Shown: piece after piece, positions 34,694-42,798 of the stretch
Numbering within the stretch: the first letter of the stretch is position 1
Layout of the letters: each line of letters opens with the position of its first letter
Source: Variovorax dokdonensis
Lineage (GTDB): Bacteria > Pseudomonadota > Gammaproteobacteria > Burkholderiales > Burkholderiaceae_C
Direction of reading: 5' to 3'
Length of the DNA stretch: 64,000 nt
Assembly: GCF_030316895.1 (NCBI RefSeq)
Contig: NZ_JASZYV010000001.1
Coordinates: forward strand, 1,798,001-1,862,000
Made by a program: the position numbers and the translations under genes
The notes under the pieces: generated by a model
What the model saw: the letters and a program-made list of their open reading frames with translations, nothing else
What the model was told of the DNA's origin: nothing
Databases searched by the model: none

Positions 34694-36343
34694 TCAGTTC
34701 ACCATCCGTTCCTGTCCGGCCCAGTAGGGCGCCTGCACCGCCTTGCGCATCACCTTGCCATTGGGGTTCTTGGGCAACTGGGCGACGAACTCGATGTGGC
34801 GCGGCCGCTTGAAGCCGGCAAGCCGCTCGCCGCAGAAGGCATCCAGCAGGCCCGAATCGGCCACGCTGCCGGGGTTGAGCACCACGTGGGCCGCGACGGC
34901 CTCGCCCCACTTGTCGTCGGGGATGGCGAACACGCAGGCCTCCTTGACGCTGGCGTGCTGGTAGAGCACGGCCTCGACCTCCGAGGGGTACACGTTGAAG
35001 CCGCCGCTGATCACCATGTCCTTCTTGCGGTCCACGATGTAGACGAAGCCTTCGTCGTCCATGCGGGCCAGGTCGCCCGTGTGGTAGCGGCCGTTCTTGA
35101 GCACTTCGGCCGTGAGTTCGGGCGCACGCCAGTAGCCTGCAAACACGTCGTCGCCGCCGACCACGATCTCGCCGATCTCCCCGGAGGCCACCGGTTGCCC
35201 GTCGTCGTCCAGGATCTGCACGTCGCACTCGAGCAGCGGCCGGCCGCAAGAAGCCAGCCGTTCGGGCCGCGCCGCACGGGCGTACAGGTGGTCGGCCACC
35301 GTGAGCGCGCAGACACCGGACGTGGTCTCGCCCGCGCCGTAGCCTTGCGACAGCACCGGTCCGAACACGTCCATCGCCCGCAGGATGCGCGCGGGCGCCA
35401 TCGGCGCGGCGCCGTAGCCCAGGCGCACCAGGTCCGGCAACGGGCGGTATTGCCCTTCGAGCTCGCCCAGCAGCATGTTGATCATGGTGGGCACCATGAA
35501 GGTGTGGGTGACGCGGTCCGCACGCATGTCCGCGATGAAGCGGCTTGGCTCGAAGCTGTCGAAAAGGCGGATCGTGACGCCGCAGCACAGGGCCGGCACC
35601 AGTTGCATGCCCGACGCGTGGGTGATCGGCCCGACCAGGCCGAGCACCGCACCCTCGTTCATGCCTTCGGAGCGCAGCAGGAATTTGCGCAATTGCGCCA
35701 GGCGGTTGCCGAAGGTCTGCATCGCGGCCTTCAGCACGCCAGACGAACCCGAGGTGTAGTGCAGGACCGCCACTTCGTCGGCGGTGACCGCCACGGGCGC
35801 GAATGCGTCGCTGGCAGAGGCGAGGGCGTCTTCGTACGAACTGGGCTCGTCGCTCCCGGCGCGCTCGGCCACCAGCAGGAGGCTGGGCATGGCGCCACGA
35901 ATGTGCGGGCGAAAAGCTTCGACGCGCAAGGCGGTGGTCACGATGACGGCCGCTTCGCTGTTGGCGGCAATCTCGCCCACTTCGGCTGGCGACAGTCGGG
36001 CGTTGAATGGCGCCTTGATGAGCCCGGCCTTGTAGCAGGCCAGTTCGACCTCCACGATCTCCGGGCGATTGGGCAGGTAGATGCCGACGCGATCGCCGCG
36101 CTTGAGGCCCAGGCCGAGCAGCGCATTGGCCAGGCGGTTGGAACGACGCTCCAGTTCGGCATAGCTGAGACTGAGCGCAGGGGTCTTGATGGCGATCCGG
36201 TTGGCAAAGGCGCGAGCGCTTCGCGACACCAGGGCGCCCACATTGGCGACGGGGCGCTGCCCCAGCCCGGCGGAAGAAGTTGATGCAGTGATGGCGTGTC
36301 TCCTGGAACTCCCCTCGGGCGCTGTGCCAAGGGGTTGATTCAA
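34694..36343 (-). CDS. AMP-dependent acyl-CoA synthetase/ligase
   Basis: A 549-residue ANL-family enzyme that would activate a carboxylic acid with ATP and CoA. The phosphate-binding loop reads LHYTSGSSGVLKAAM instead of the more usual TSGTTGxPKG, but keeps the lysine. YGAGETTSG is the second motif, GRYHTGDLARMD the hinge aspartate region, and PKNPNGKVMRKAV carries the catalytic lysine. Chain length preference is not readable. Two overlapping inverted repeats lie upstream, between it and the LysR gene. Confidence 0.9.
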   Translation of the reverse strand: MNQPLGTAPEGSSRRHAITASTSSAGLGQRPVANVGALVSRSARAFANRIAIKTPALSLSYAELERRSNRLANALLGLGLKRGDRVGIYLPNRPEIVEVELACYKAGLIKAPFNARLSPAEVGEIAANSEAAVIVTTALRVEAFRPHIRGAMPSLLLVAERAGSDEPSSYEDALASASDAFAPVAVTADEVAVLHYTSGSSGVLKAAMQTFGNRLAQLRKFLLRSEGMNEGAVLGLVGPITHASGMQLVPALCCGVTIRLFDSFEPSRFIADMRADRVTHTFMVPTMINMLLGELEGQYRPLPDLVRLGYGAAPMAPARILRAMDVFGPVLSQGYGAGETTSGVCALTVADHLYARAARPERLASCGRPLLECDVQILDDDGQPVASGEIGEIVVGGDDVFAGYWRAPELTAEVLKNGRYHTGDLARMDDEGFVYIVDRKKDMVISGGFNVYPSEVEAVLYQHASVKEACVFAIPDDKWGEAVAAHVVLNPGSVADSGLLDAFCGERLAGFKRPRHIEFVAQLPKNPNGKVMRKAVQAPYWAGQERMVN

Positions 36344-36382
36344 CTGTTCCAGATCGACCGGTATCAGGGAAATACTGTTTGC

Positions 36383-36409
36383 TGATCCAAGGGGATCAAT
36401 CGAATTGAT
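36383..36409. promoter_or_regulatory. Two overlapping inverted repeats before the acyl-CoA synthetase operon
   Basis: TGATCC-AAGG-GGATCA (36383-36398) and ATCAAT-CGA-ATTGAT (36395-36409) are both perfect dyads and share four bases. They lie 40-66 bases upstream of the acyl-CoA synthetase start, where the LysR protein encoded just upstream could bind. Confidence 0.55.
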
Positions 36410-36416
36410 GGCCCGG

Positions 36417-37439
36417 CTATGCAGTGCCCAGCCAATCGGCTTCCCAGGCGCTGGATTCGATCATCGATTTCATCTGCATTGCCAGCGCGTCGGCCACCAC
36501 CTGCGTCGCGGCGTCGATGGGCCTGCCCGTGTCGGGCATCGCCAGCGAGTACGTGCGCTGCATGTGCGGCCGGGCGACGCGCGCGACGATCCAGCCCGGC
36601 CGCGGCGCCGGCTGGTCGTTGAGCGCGCAGGCGGGCGTGAAGGTGAAACCCGCACCGCAGAGGTACAGCGAGCGGATCACGCGGGTCGAATCCTGTTCAT
36701 GCGCGATGTTGAGCGGCAGCCCCAGCGACGTGGCGGTGTCTTCCACGGCCCGCCGGATGGCGAAACGTCTCGACTGCAACACCAGTGGCTGTGCGACGGC
36801 CACGGCGAAGTCGATCTCGGGCCGCTCGGCTGCGGAAGGGGACTTGGCGTTCTTCCTCGTGCGCGGCGTCTTCGTGGTCCGGCCGTTGGCGGGCATGCGC
36901 AGCAGTCGGGCCACGGCGCCATCCAAGTCATGGCCGCAGAAGTACATCGCCTCGCGCACCAGCGGCCGGCACGCGAGGCCATCGACCTGGGGCGCATCGA
37001 CCAGCAGCCCGACATCCGCGCGCCGGTCGAGCATGGCCTTCTTCACGCCAAGGCTCAGGTCGTCGAGCACGAACACGCGGATGCGTGGGTGAGAAAGCTT
37101 CAGGGCGGCAAGCACCGGCCCCATCAGCAACGAAGCGAGCAGGAACGGCAGTGCAACGGTGACGGAGCCTTCGGGGCCCTGCGGCAGGCGCTGGATGCGC
37201 TCGCGGACCGCGTCCGCATCGCTCAGCAGGCGGCGCGCATCCTCGTAGAGCTGCACGCCGGCCGGCGTCGGCGTCACGCCGGCGTGCGAGCGATCGAAGA
37301 GCTGGGCACCGAGTTCGGCTTCGAGCTTCTTGATCTGCGCGGTCAGCGCGGGCTGCGCAATGTAGAGGCTGCCCGCCGCCCGCGACAGGCTACCGGCCTC
37401 CAGCACGGCAATGAAGTAGCGCAGTGTTCTCAGGTCCAC
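36417..37439 (-). CDS. LysR-family regulator with a basic insert
   Basis: A 340-residue LysR protein. The start is taken as GTG 37439 (residues VDLRTLRYFIAVLEAGSLS), which gives the canonical N-terminus; the open frame continues to 37526. The helix-turn-helix is in residues 1-60 and the effector domain from about 90. An Arg/Lys/Thr-rich stretch at about residues 185-208 (NGRTTKTPRTRKNAKSPSAA) interrupts the effector domain and looks like an insertion. It lies upstream of, and in line with, the acyl-CoA synthetase operon, which it probably controls. Confidence 0.85.
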   Translation of the reverse strand: MDLRTLRYFIAVLEAGSLSRAAGSLYIAQPALTAQIKKLEAELGAQLFDRSHAGVTPTPAGVQLYEDARRLLSDADAVRERIQRLPQGPEGSVTVALPFLLASLLMGPVLAALKLSHPRIRVFVLDDLSLGVKKAMLDRRADVGLLVDAPQVDGLACRPLVREAMYFCGHDLDGAVARLLRMPANGRTTKTPRTRKNAKSPSAAERPEIDFAVAVAQPLVLQSRRFAIRRAVEDTATSLGLPLNIAHEQDSTRVIRSLYLCGAGFTFTPACALNDQPAPRPGWIVARVARPHMQRTYSLAMPDTGRPIDAATQVVADALAMQMKSMIESSAWEADWLGTA

Positions 37440-37549
37440 GGGGCATTCTAAGAACACGCCTAGGCGCTTTGTCTCGCACCGCCTACAGCCGCGCCGGGCC
37501 ACGGCGCCTATCTTGAGGGCACCCACTTCGCAGAAAAAGGACCCTCATC

Positions 37550-37846
37550 ATGTCGACTTCATCATCGCGCGAGACTGCGCCCATCGCGCCCGACGCCATC
37601 GGGCTCGACCGCATCGATGTTCATTCCGACGCCGCGCTGGACCAGTGGGCCAAGCGATTCGACGTCAGTTCGGATCAAGTGAAGGATGCCGTGGCCAAGG
37701 TGGGCGATCTGGCCACCGACGTCGAGCTTCACCTCAAGGGCAGCCGCAGCACCAGCAACGAGATGACCACCGAAGACGCCGCCGACGATCTCGACGAGGC
37801 TGAACGCGAACGAAAGGCGGCGGAGCGGCCCTTGAAGAACGCATGA
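37550..37846 (+). CDS. DUF3606 family small protein
   Basis: A 98-residue soluble protein. The central part, IDVHSDAALDQWAKRFDVSS followed by DQVKDAVAKVGDLATDVELHL, matches DUF3606, a helical domain of unknown function often found in stress-related or plasmid genes. An acidic C-terminus follows. An AAAAAGGA stretch provides the ribosome site. The 110 bases before it, down to the LysR start, show no further gene. Confidence 0.85.
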   Translation: MSTSSSRETAPIAPDAIGLDRIDVHSDAALDQWAKRFDVSSDQVKDAVAKVGDLATDVELHLKGSRSTSNEMTTEDAADDLDEAERERKAAERPLKNA

Positions 37847-37934
37847 CGGCCGGCGGCCGGAGCGACAATGGCCGGACGCCCATCCGGCCAACGCCCTCCG
37901 TGCCGCTGCCCTGCGGCGCAAGCGCCGCCCCCTC

Positions 37935-39197
37935 ATGCTTGACCTGATCGCCATCTGTCTTGCGCTCACGGCGCTTCTTGCCTATGTGAACCAGCGCGTG
38001 TTCCGCCTGCCCACGACGATCGGGGTGATGGCGATCGCGCTGGTGTTGTCGCTGGTCATCGTCGGGTTGGACGCGGTTGGGCTCGATCACGGATTTCGCG
38101 AGCGCGAAGCGTCGTTCATCCAGTCAATCGATTTTTCCGAGTTGCTGATGCAGGGCATGCTGTCGCTGCTCCTGTTCGCGGGCGCGCTGCATGTCGATCT
38201 GAAAGCGCTCAAGGCGCATCGGTGGCAGGTTGGCGCGCTGGCGCTGGTGGGAACGCTGGCCACCACCGTGCTCGTCGGTGGGGCGACGTGGCTGGCACTG
38301 CCCTGGGTCGGCATCGAGATGCCGCTGATCCACTGCATGCTGTTCGGCGCGCTGATCGCGCCCACCGATCCGATCGCCGTGATGGGCATCATCAAGTCCG
38401 CTGGCGCGCCGCGCGAACTGGAGGTGGTGATCGCCGGCGAGTCGCTGTTCAACGACGGCGTCGGGATCGTCGTCTTCGCACTGCTGGCTGGGGTTCTGGC
38501 CAGCGGGTCGACCCCCAGCGGTGGCGACGCCGCCATGTTGCTGCTTCGAGAGGCGGGCGGGGGAATCGGGCTGGGGCTCGTCATCGGCCTGGTGCTGCTG
38601 GTCCTGCTGCGGAGCATCGATCAGTACCAGGTCGAGGTGCTGCTGACGCTGGCGGCCGTGATCGGCGGCTATGCGCTGGCCAGGCATCTTCACGTTTCGG
38701 GGCCGCTCGCGATGGTGGTCTGCGGGCTCATGGTCGGCAGCAGCGCCCGGGAACATGCCATGTCGAGTACGACCGAGCGCTACATCGACATGTTCTGGGA
38801 ACTGATCGACGAGATCCTCAATGCCGTGCTGTTTGTCCTGATCGGGCTGGAGGTGGTGCTGGTCCAGTTCTCATCGTCGCTGCTGGTCGGCGGGGCGGTA
38901 GCGATCGCCATCACGTTGCTCGCGCGTGGACTCACCGTGGCCTTGCCGGTGCGCGTGCTTCGGCGCTGGTTCGGCCTGCCGCGTGGCGCTTCCGCCGTGC
39001 TGGCGTGGGGCGGGCTGCGCGGCGGCATCTCGGTGGCCCTGGCGTTGCATCTGCCCGAGAGCCAATACCGGGAAACGATCCTGGCGTTGACTTACTGCGT
39101 CGTGGTCTTCTCGGTCTTGGTCCAGGGCTTGACCATCGGCTCGGTGGTTCGTGCTGCCGTCGGTGGCACGTCGAGGCGAGGCACCGCTTCGATGTAG
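37935..39197 (+). CDS. Na+/H+ antiporter, CPA1 family
   Basis: A 420-residue membrane protein with about 12 helices. The stretch LFGALIAPTDPIAVMGIIKS is the family motif, with the aspartate pair region, and ESLFNDGVGIVVFALLAG carries the ND pair of electrogenic or CPA1 exchangers. It should exchange Na+ or K+ for H+ across the inner membrane. No long C-terminal cytosolic domain is present. Its last 106 bases overlap the end of the convergent cation diffusion facilitator gene. Confidence 0.92.
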   Translation: MLDLIAICLALTALLAYVNQRVFRLPTTIGVMAIALVLSLVIVGLDAVGLDHGFREREASFIQSIDFSELLMQGMLSLLLFAGALHVDLKALKAHRWQVGALALVGTLATTVLVGGATWLALPWVGIEMPLIHCMLFGALIAPTDPIAVMGIIKSAGAPRELEVVIAGESLFNDGVGIVVFALLAGVLASGSTPSGGDAAMLLLREAGGGIGLGLVIGLVLLVLLRSIDQYQVEVLLTLAAVIGGYALARHLHVSGPLAMVVCGLMVGSSAREHAMSSTTERYIDMFWELIDEILNAVLFVLIGLEVVLVQFSSSLLVGGAVAIAITLLARGLTVALPVRVLRRWFGLPRGASAVLAWGGLRGGISVALALHLPESQYRETILALTYCVVVFSVLVQGLTIGSVVRAAVGGTSRRGTASM

Positions 39198-40072
39198 ATG
39201 CGACGGATCTTCGGATAACGCTGGCGGATCTCGCGCTCGATGTCCTTGATCGTGACGGCCAACTCGCCGGCCGGCACGTCGGGATCGGCGACCACGTCGA
39301 GCGTGAGCAGGACGTCCTCGGCACCCAGGTACATCGAGAGCAGGGGACCCACTTCCCGCACCGACGCATAGCCGGAGACGATCGCACGAATGTCCTGCGC
39401 GCTCTTGCGCGACAAGCCTTCGCCGATCAGCAAGCCGCGCGATTCGCGGATCAGCAGGACAGCCACGCCAGCCAGCAAGAGCCCGATCAGCAATGATGCG
39501 ACGCCGTCCAGCACGGGCATGTTCAGCTCATGGCTGAAATACACGCCCGCTGCCGCGATGAGCAGTCCGGCCAGGGCGGCCGAGTCTTCCGCCAACACGG
39601 TGTAGGTCGACGGATCCTTGCTGCTGTGAAGCGCCTGCCAGAACGGTCCACGCGCACGCGACTTCTGGAACTGCCGCAGTGCCACCAGGAGGCTGGCGCC
39701 TTCGAAGACGAACGCTGCTGCCAGGACGATGTAGCTCCAGAAGGGGTCTGTCAGCGGCTCGGGATCCTGGATATGGACGATCCCCTCGTAGAACGAGACT
39801 CCGCCGCCCGCTCCGAAAATGAGCACGGCCACGATGAGGCTCCAGAAGTAAAGCTCCTTGCCATGCCCGAAGGGGTGTTCTCGCGAGGCAGGCCGACCGC
39901 TGCGGCGCAGACCCACCAGAAGCAGCGCGCCATTGCCCGTGTCGACCAGCGAGTGGACGCCTTCGGAGAGCATGGCCGAGCTGCCAGTGACCCCCGCAAC
40001 GGCGAACTTCGTCGCGGCGATGCAAACGTTGGCCGCGATGGCGCCGTAGACCGCGATTCTGGATTCGGACAT
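39092..40072 (-). CDS. Cation diffusion facilitator (CDF) family transporter
   Basis: A 326-residue protein. The opening AVYGAIAANVCIAATKFAVA, the helix-2 region SSAMLSEGVHSLVDTGNGAL and the EHPFGHGKELYFWSL loop are typical of the CDF group of ZitB/YdfM-like proteins. The metal-site acidic residues recur in LAEDSAALAGLLIAAAGVY. The cytosolic C-terminal domain ends in RIYIEAVP, followed by a 25-residue polar tail encoded inside the antiporter overlap. Start ATG 40072. Likely a Zn2+, Fe2+ or Mn2+ exporter. Confidence 0.9.
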   Translation of the reverse strand: MSESRIAVYGAIAANVCIAATKFAVAGVTGSSAMLSEGVHSLVDTGNGALLLVGLRRSGRPASREHPFGHGKELYFWSLIVAVLIFGAGGGVSFYEGIVHIQDPEPLTDPFWSYIVLAAAFVFEGASLLVALRQFQKSRARGPFWQALHSSKDPSTYTVLAEDSAALAGLLIAAAGVYFSHELNMPVLDGVASLLIGLLLAGVAVLLIRESRGLLIGEGLSRKSAQDIRAIVSGYASVREVGPLLSMYLGAEDVLLTLDVVADPDVPAGELAVTIKDIEREIRQRYPKIRRIYIEAVPRLDVPPTAARTTEPMVKPWTKTEKTTTQ

Positions 40073-40240
40073 GGGGGTGAGACAGGTGGAGGCAGCGCCC
40101 CACATGGTTGGCGTTCCGTCGCCGGGCCGAGGTAGGCCAAGCGCCCACGAGCGTGGCATCCATCGCCGTGAATGGCGGCGCCGAGTACTGGATGAATCAT
40201 CAGTCTTCGACTACGATGGCGCCCCTGGAACAACCCGAAA

Positions 40241-40807
40241 ATGATGGCAGACACCTTGTCGGACAAAGAAGAGTACCTCGCCTTGCAAAGCGAATTGCGC
40301 GAGGCCGCGCGGAGCCTTCATCGCCTCGAATGGGCCTGCGGCCTGGGTGCGCTTCTGGCTTTCTCGCTGGTGCTGCTGTCGGCAGGCGGTTTCGTCGCCT
40401 ACCAGGGGCTGCTGTGGCTGACCCCGATCGCGTTTCCGGTCTATGGATGTGTGAAGGCGTGGGCCATTTCGTCCCGTATGCGGCTCATCGGGCGCTATCT
40501 GGCCAAGCTCGAAAGCGCAGCTGCCGCGCAAGGGCACGAAGAAGAGCAGGCGCCGAGGCAGGAACACTGGTTCGCGTTCTCTGCGCGGGAGCGCTCTACG
40601 GGCCCCCGCATCGCGGCCTTCTTGATGTGGCTGCTTTTCCTTTTCGGCACGGTGGCCGCAAGCATGGGCGGCTATGCCGACTTCCGCGATCAGTGCCCGG
40701 AGCAGCTGCGTGACGCCTGCGCTGCACAAGAGCAGGGCGGCGACGGCGATTCGGACAGTGCGCCCACGCGCCAGAACGCGGCCTGGGTCGACGCATCGCC
40801 CGTGTAG
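40241..40807 (+). CDS. Unknown small membrane protein
   Basis: A 188-residue protein I do not recognise. A coiled or helical N-terminus (DKEEYLALQSELREAARSLH) leads to two membrane segments near residues 33-72, a charged loop, a third hydrophobic segment near 122-142, and an acidic, low-complexity tail from residue 150 on. Start ATG 40241 or the next ATG 40244. It is alone on its strand between a CDF transporter and an ABC exporter, with an 81-base gap before the stop of no gene partner. Confidence 0.65.
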   Translation: MMADTLSDKEEYLALQSELREAARSLHRLEWACGLGALLAFSLVLLSAGGFVAYQGLLWLTPIAFPVYGCVKAWAISSRMRLIGRYLAKLESAAAAQGHEEEQAPRQEHWFAFSARERSTGPRIAAFLMWLLFLFGTVAASMGGYADFRDQCPEQLRDACAAQEQGGDGDSDSAPTRQNAAWVDASPV

Positions 40808-40844
40808 CCGGGTCAACCTGCGCGGCCACGGCGGTATGCCGCAT

Positions 40845-41552
40845 TCAAGCCTGACGTTCGGGCCGCCAGTTCATGTCGATGCGCCCGTCGACGATCCCGA
40901 TGCGCCGGTCCGCCATCGAGGCGAACGATGCGTCATGGGTGACGGCGATCACCGTCTTGCCGGGCTCTCGCGTCAAGTCGCGCAGGATGTCGCGCACGTT
41001 CGTGCTGGAGGCCGAGTCCAGGTTGCCGGTGGGTTCGTCCGCGAGGATCACCTTCGGATCGTTGGCCAGTGCGCGCGCGATGGCCACGCGCTGGCGCTGG
41101 CCGCCTGAAAGCTGGCTCGGGCGCTTGTCGTGGTGGCCACCGAGCCCGAATCGGTCGAGCAGGCCTGCGGCCCGCTCGTGCACTGCCTCGCGAGACAGCC
41201 TGCCGAGTCTTCGCATCGGTAGCGCAACATTCTCCAGAGCGCTGAACTCCTGCAGCAGGAAGTGGAACTGGAACACGTAGCCGAGCCTGGACAGTCGGAA
41301 GTCGGCCAACTGGTCTTCGTCCAGGCTTGTCGTGTCCAGGCCGTCGACCAGGACCTTGCCCGTGGTCGGCACGTCGAGCAGTCCCATCAGGTAGAGCAGG
41401 GAAGACTTGCCCGAGCCCGAAGGGCCCATCACGCAGACGAATTCCCCTTCGTCGATGCGCAGGTCGACGTCCTGAACCAGCGTGACGGGGATCTCGCCCT
41501 CGAGTCGGCGCGTCACCCGCTCGAACTGGATCGCCGGTTTGCGCTCGCTCAT
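40845..41552 (-). CDS. ABC exporter ATP-binding protein, MacB/LolD/DevA type
   Basis: A 235-residue ATPase of the lipoprotein/macrolide exporter group. Walker A is GPSGSGKSSLL near residues 43-53, the characteristic FQFHFLLQEFSALENV segment follows the Q-loop, LSGGQRQRVAIARAL is the signature, and VILADEPTGNLD is Walker B. It overlaps the permease gene by ATGA. The order fusion protein, permease, ATPase equals that of devBCA. Confidence 0.92.
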   Translation of the reverse strand: MSERKPAIQFERVTRRLEGEIPVTLVQDVDLRIDEGEFVCVMGPSGSGKSSLLYLMGLLDVPTTGKVLVDGLDTTSLDEDQLADFRLSRLGYVFQFHFLLQEFSALENVALPMRRLGRLSREAVHERAAGLLDRFGLGGHHDKRPSQLSGGQRQRVAIARALANDPKVILADEPTGNLDSASSTNVRDILRDLTREPGKTVIAVTHDASFASMADRRIGIVDGRIDMNWRPERQA

Positions 41553-42793
41553 GTCGCGCCCCGCAGGATGTCCACCGGCCTCAGCCGTCCCGCCCGCCGC
41601 GCGGGAAGGTAGGAGGCCGCGATGCACGACAGCAGGGCAAAGGCGGCGGCCATCGCGAACTGTGTGCTGCCCCAGAAGATCGGCAGATGCACGACCTCCG
41701 TCACGCCGGGCGGCCGGATTTCGATCTGCGCGAGCACGTGCATCAGGCCCAGGCCGAACAGGCTGCCGAGCACACTGCCGCCGACGCCGACGATCAGGCC
41801 TTCGAGCAGGAAGATGCGGCGGAGATCGCGCGGGTGGAAGCCCATCGACTTCATGATGGCGATGTCGCGCGTCTTCTCCATGACGATGGTGGAGATGGTG
41901 TTGTACATGCCGAATCCCGCCACGACCAGGATCGCGGCGACCACGCTGTACATGATGATGTTGCGCACCAGCAGCAGGCTGAGCAGGTCTTCGGACGCTT
42001 CGATCCATGACACCGACTTGTAGCCCGTGGCCGCTTCGATGGCTTGCGCCGCCGACTGCGCGGCATGGGGATCGGCCAGTTGCAGCACGATCCGGTTGAC
42101 CCTGTTCACCCGCGCAAGCAGCGCCTGGGCGCGCTTGAGCAGCACGAAGACCTGGTTTTCGTCGTACGCGGAGTTGCCCGTGCGAAAGATGCCGACCACG
42201 CGAAGCGACCGGCTGGTGCCATCGGCCGACAGGATGACGAGCGTGCTGCCGGTGTGCAGGTTGAACTTGTCGGCCAGCGCGCGGCCGATCACGATGCCAT
42301 TGGGGTCCGCCGCCAGCGCGTCGAGCGATCCTTCCTGCATCTTCTCCTCGATCGTCGTCACGTGCTTCATCTTCTCGGGCACGACACCCGAGAGCGTCAC
42401 GCCTTGCAGGCGGCCGGCAAAGGTCAGGACGGCGGCGTCGGCAAGTACCGGCGCGGCACGCACGCCGGGCAACGCTTCGATGACTGCCAGTTTCTCGCGC
42501 CAGCCACGGATTCCGCGGGTCTCGCGCAAGGGGCGCACGTTGCGCACCGCGACCGCGGCCTGTGGCCATTGCAGGGCGGCGGGCTGCATCCGTCCTCGTC
42601 GCACGTCGTCGTAGACGGTGACGTGGGGGCTGTTGTCCACCAGGCGCTTGAGAAAGTCGTCCTCCGAGCCGCGCATCAGGCTGGAGACACCCAGGAAGAA
42701 CGCCACGCCCAGCACGACGCCGGTGACCGAAACCAGCGTCTGGCGCTTGCGGCCGGCCAGGTGGGCCACGGCAATGTCAAGCGCGATCGGCAT
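41549..42793 (-). CDS. ABC exporter permease, FtsX/DevC type
   Basis: A 414-residue permease with one N-terminal helix (TLVSVTGVVLGVAFFLGVSS), a large periplasmic domain (about 45-275), and three C-terminal helices. KTRDIAIMKSMGFHPRDLRR before the last helices is the FtsX-family coupling loop, and the end ARRAGRLRPVDILRG is typical. It probably handles a lipid or hydrophobic substrate together with the fusion protein at 42799-43956. Start ATG 42793, 5 bases after that gene. Confidence 0.9.
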   Translation of the reverse strand: MPIALDIAVAHLAGRKRQTLVSVTGVVLGVAFFLGVSSLMRGSEDDFLKRLVDNSPHVTVYDDVRRGRMQPAALQWPQAAVAVRNVRPLRETRGIRGWREKLAVIEALPGVRAAPVLADAAVLTFAGRLQGVTLSGVVPEKMKHVTTIEEKMQEGSLDALAADPNGIVIGRALADKFNLHTGSTLVILSADGTSRSLRVVGIFRTGNSAYDENQVFVLLKRAQALLARVNRVNRIVLQLADPHAAQSAAQAIEAATGYKSVSWIEASEDLLSLLLVRNIIMYSVVAAILVVAGFGMYNTISTIVMEKTRDIAIMKSMGFHPRDLRRIFLLEGLIVGVGGSVLGSLFGLGLMHVLAQIEIRPPGVTEVVHLPIFWGSTQFAMAAAFALLSCIAASYLPARRAGRLRPVDILRGAT

Positions 42794-42798
42794 GCGCG

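Noticed and set aside
34694..36343. Inactive acyl-CoA synthetase because of its altered phosphate loop
   Set aside because: The loop is unusual (SGSSGVLKA) but keeps the Ser/Gly and Lys residues, and all other motifs including the catalytic lysine are present.
36383..36388. TGATCC near 36383 as a sigma-E promoter
   Set aside because: It points away from the operon and has no CGTAGA at the right distance; it is part of an inverted repeat.
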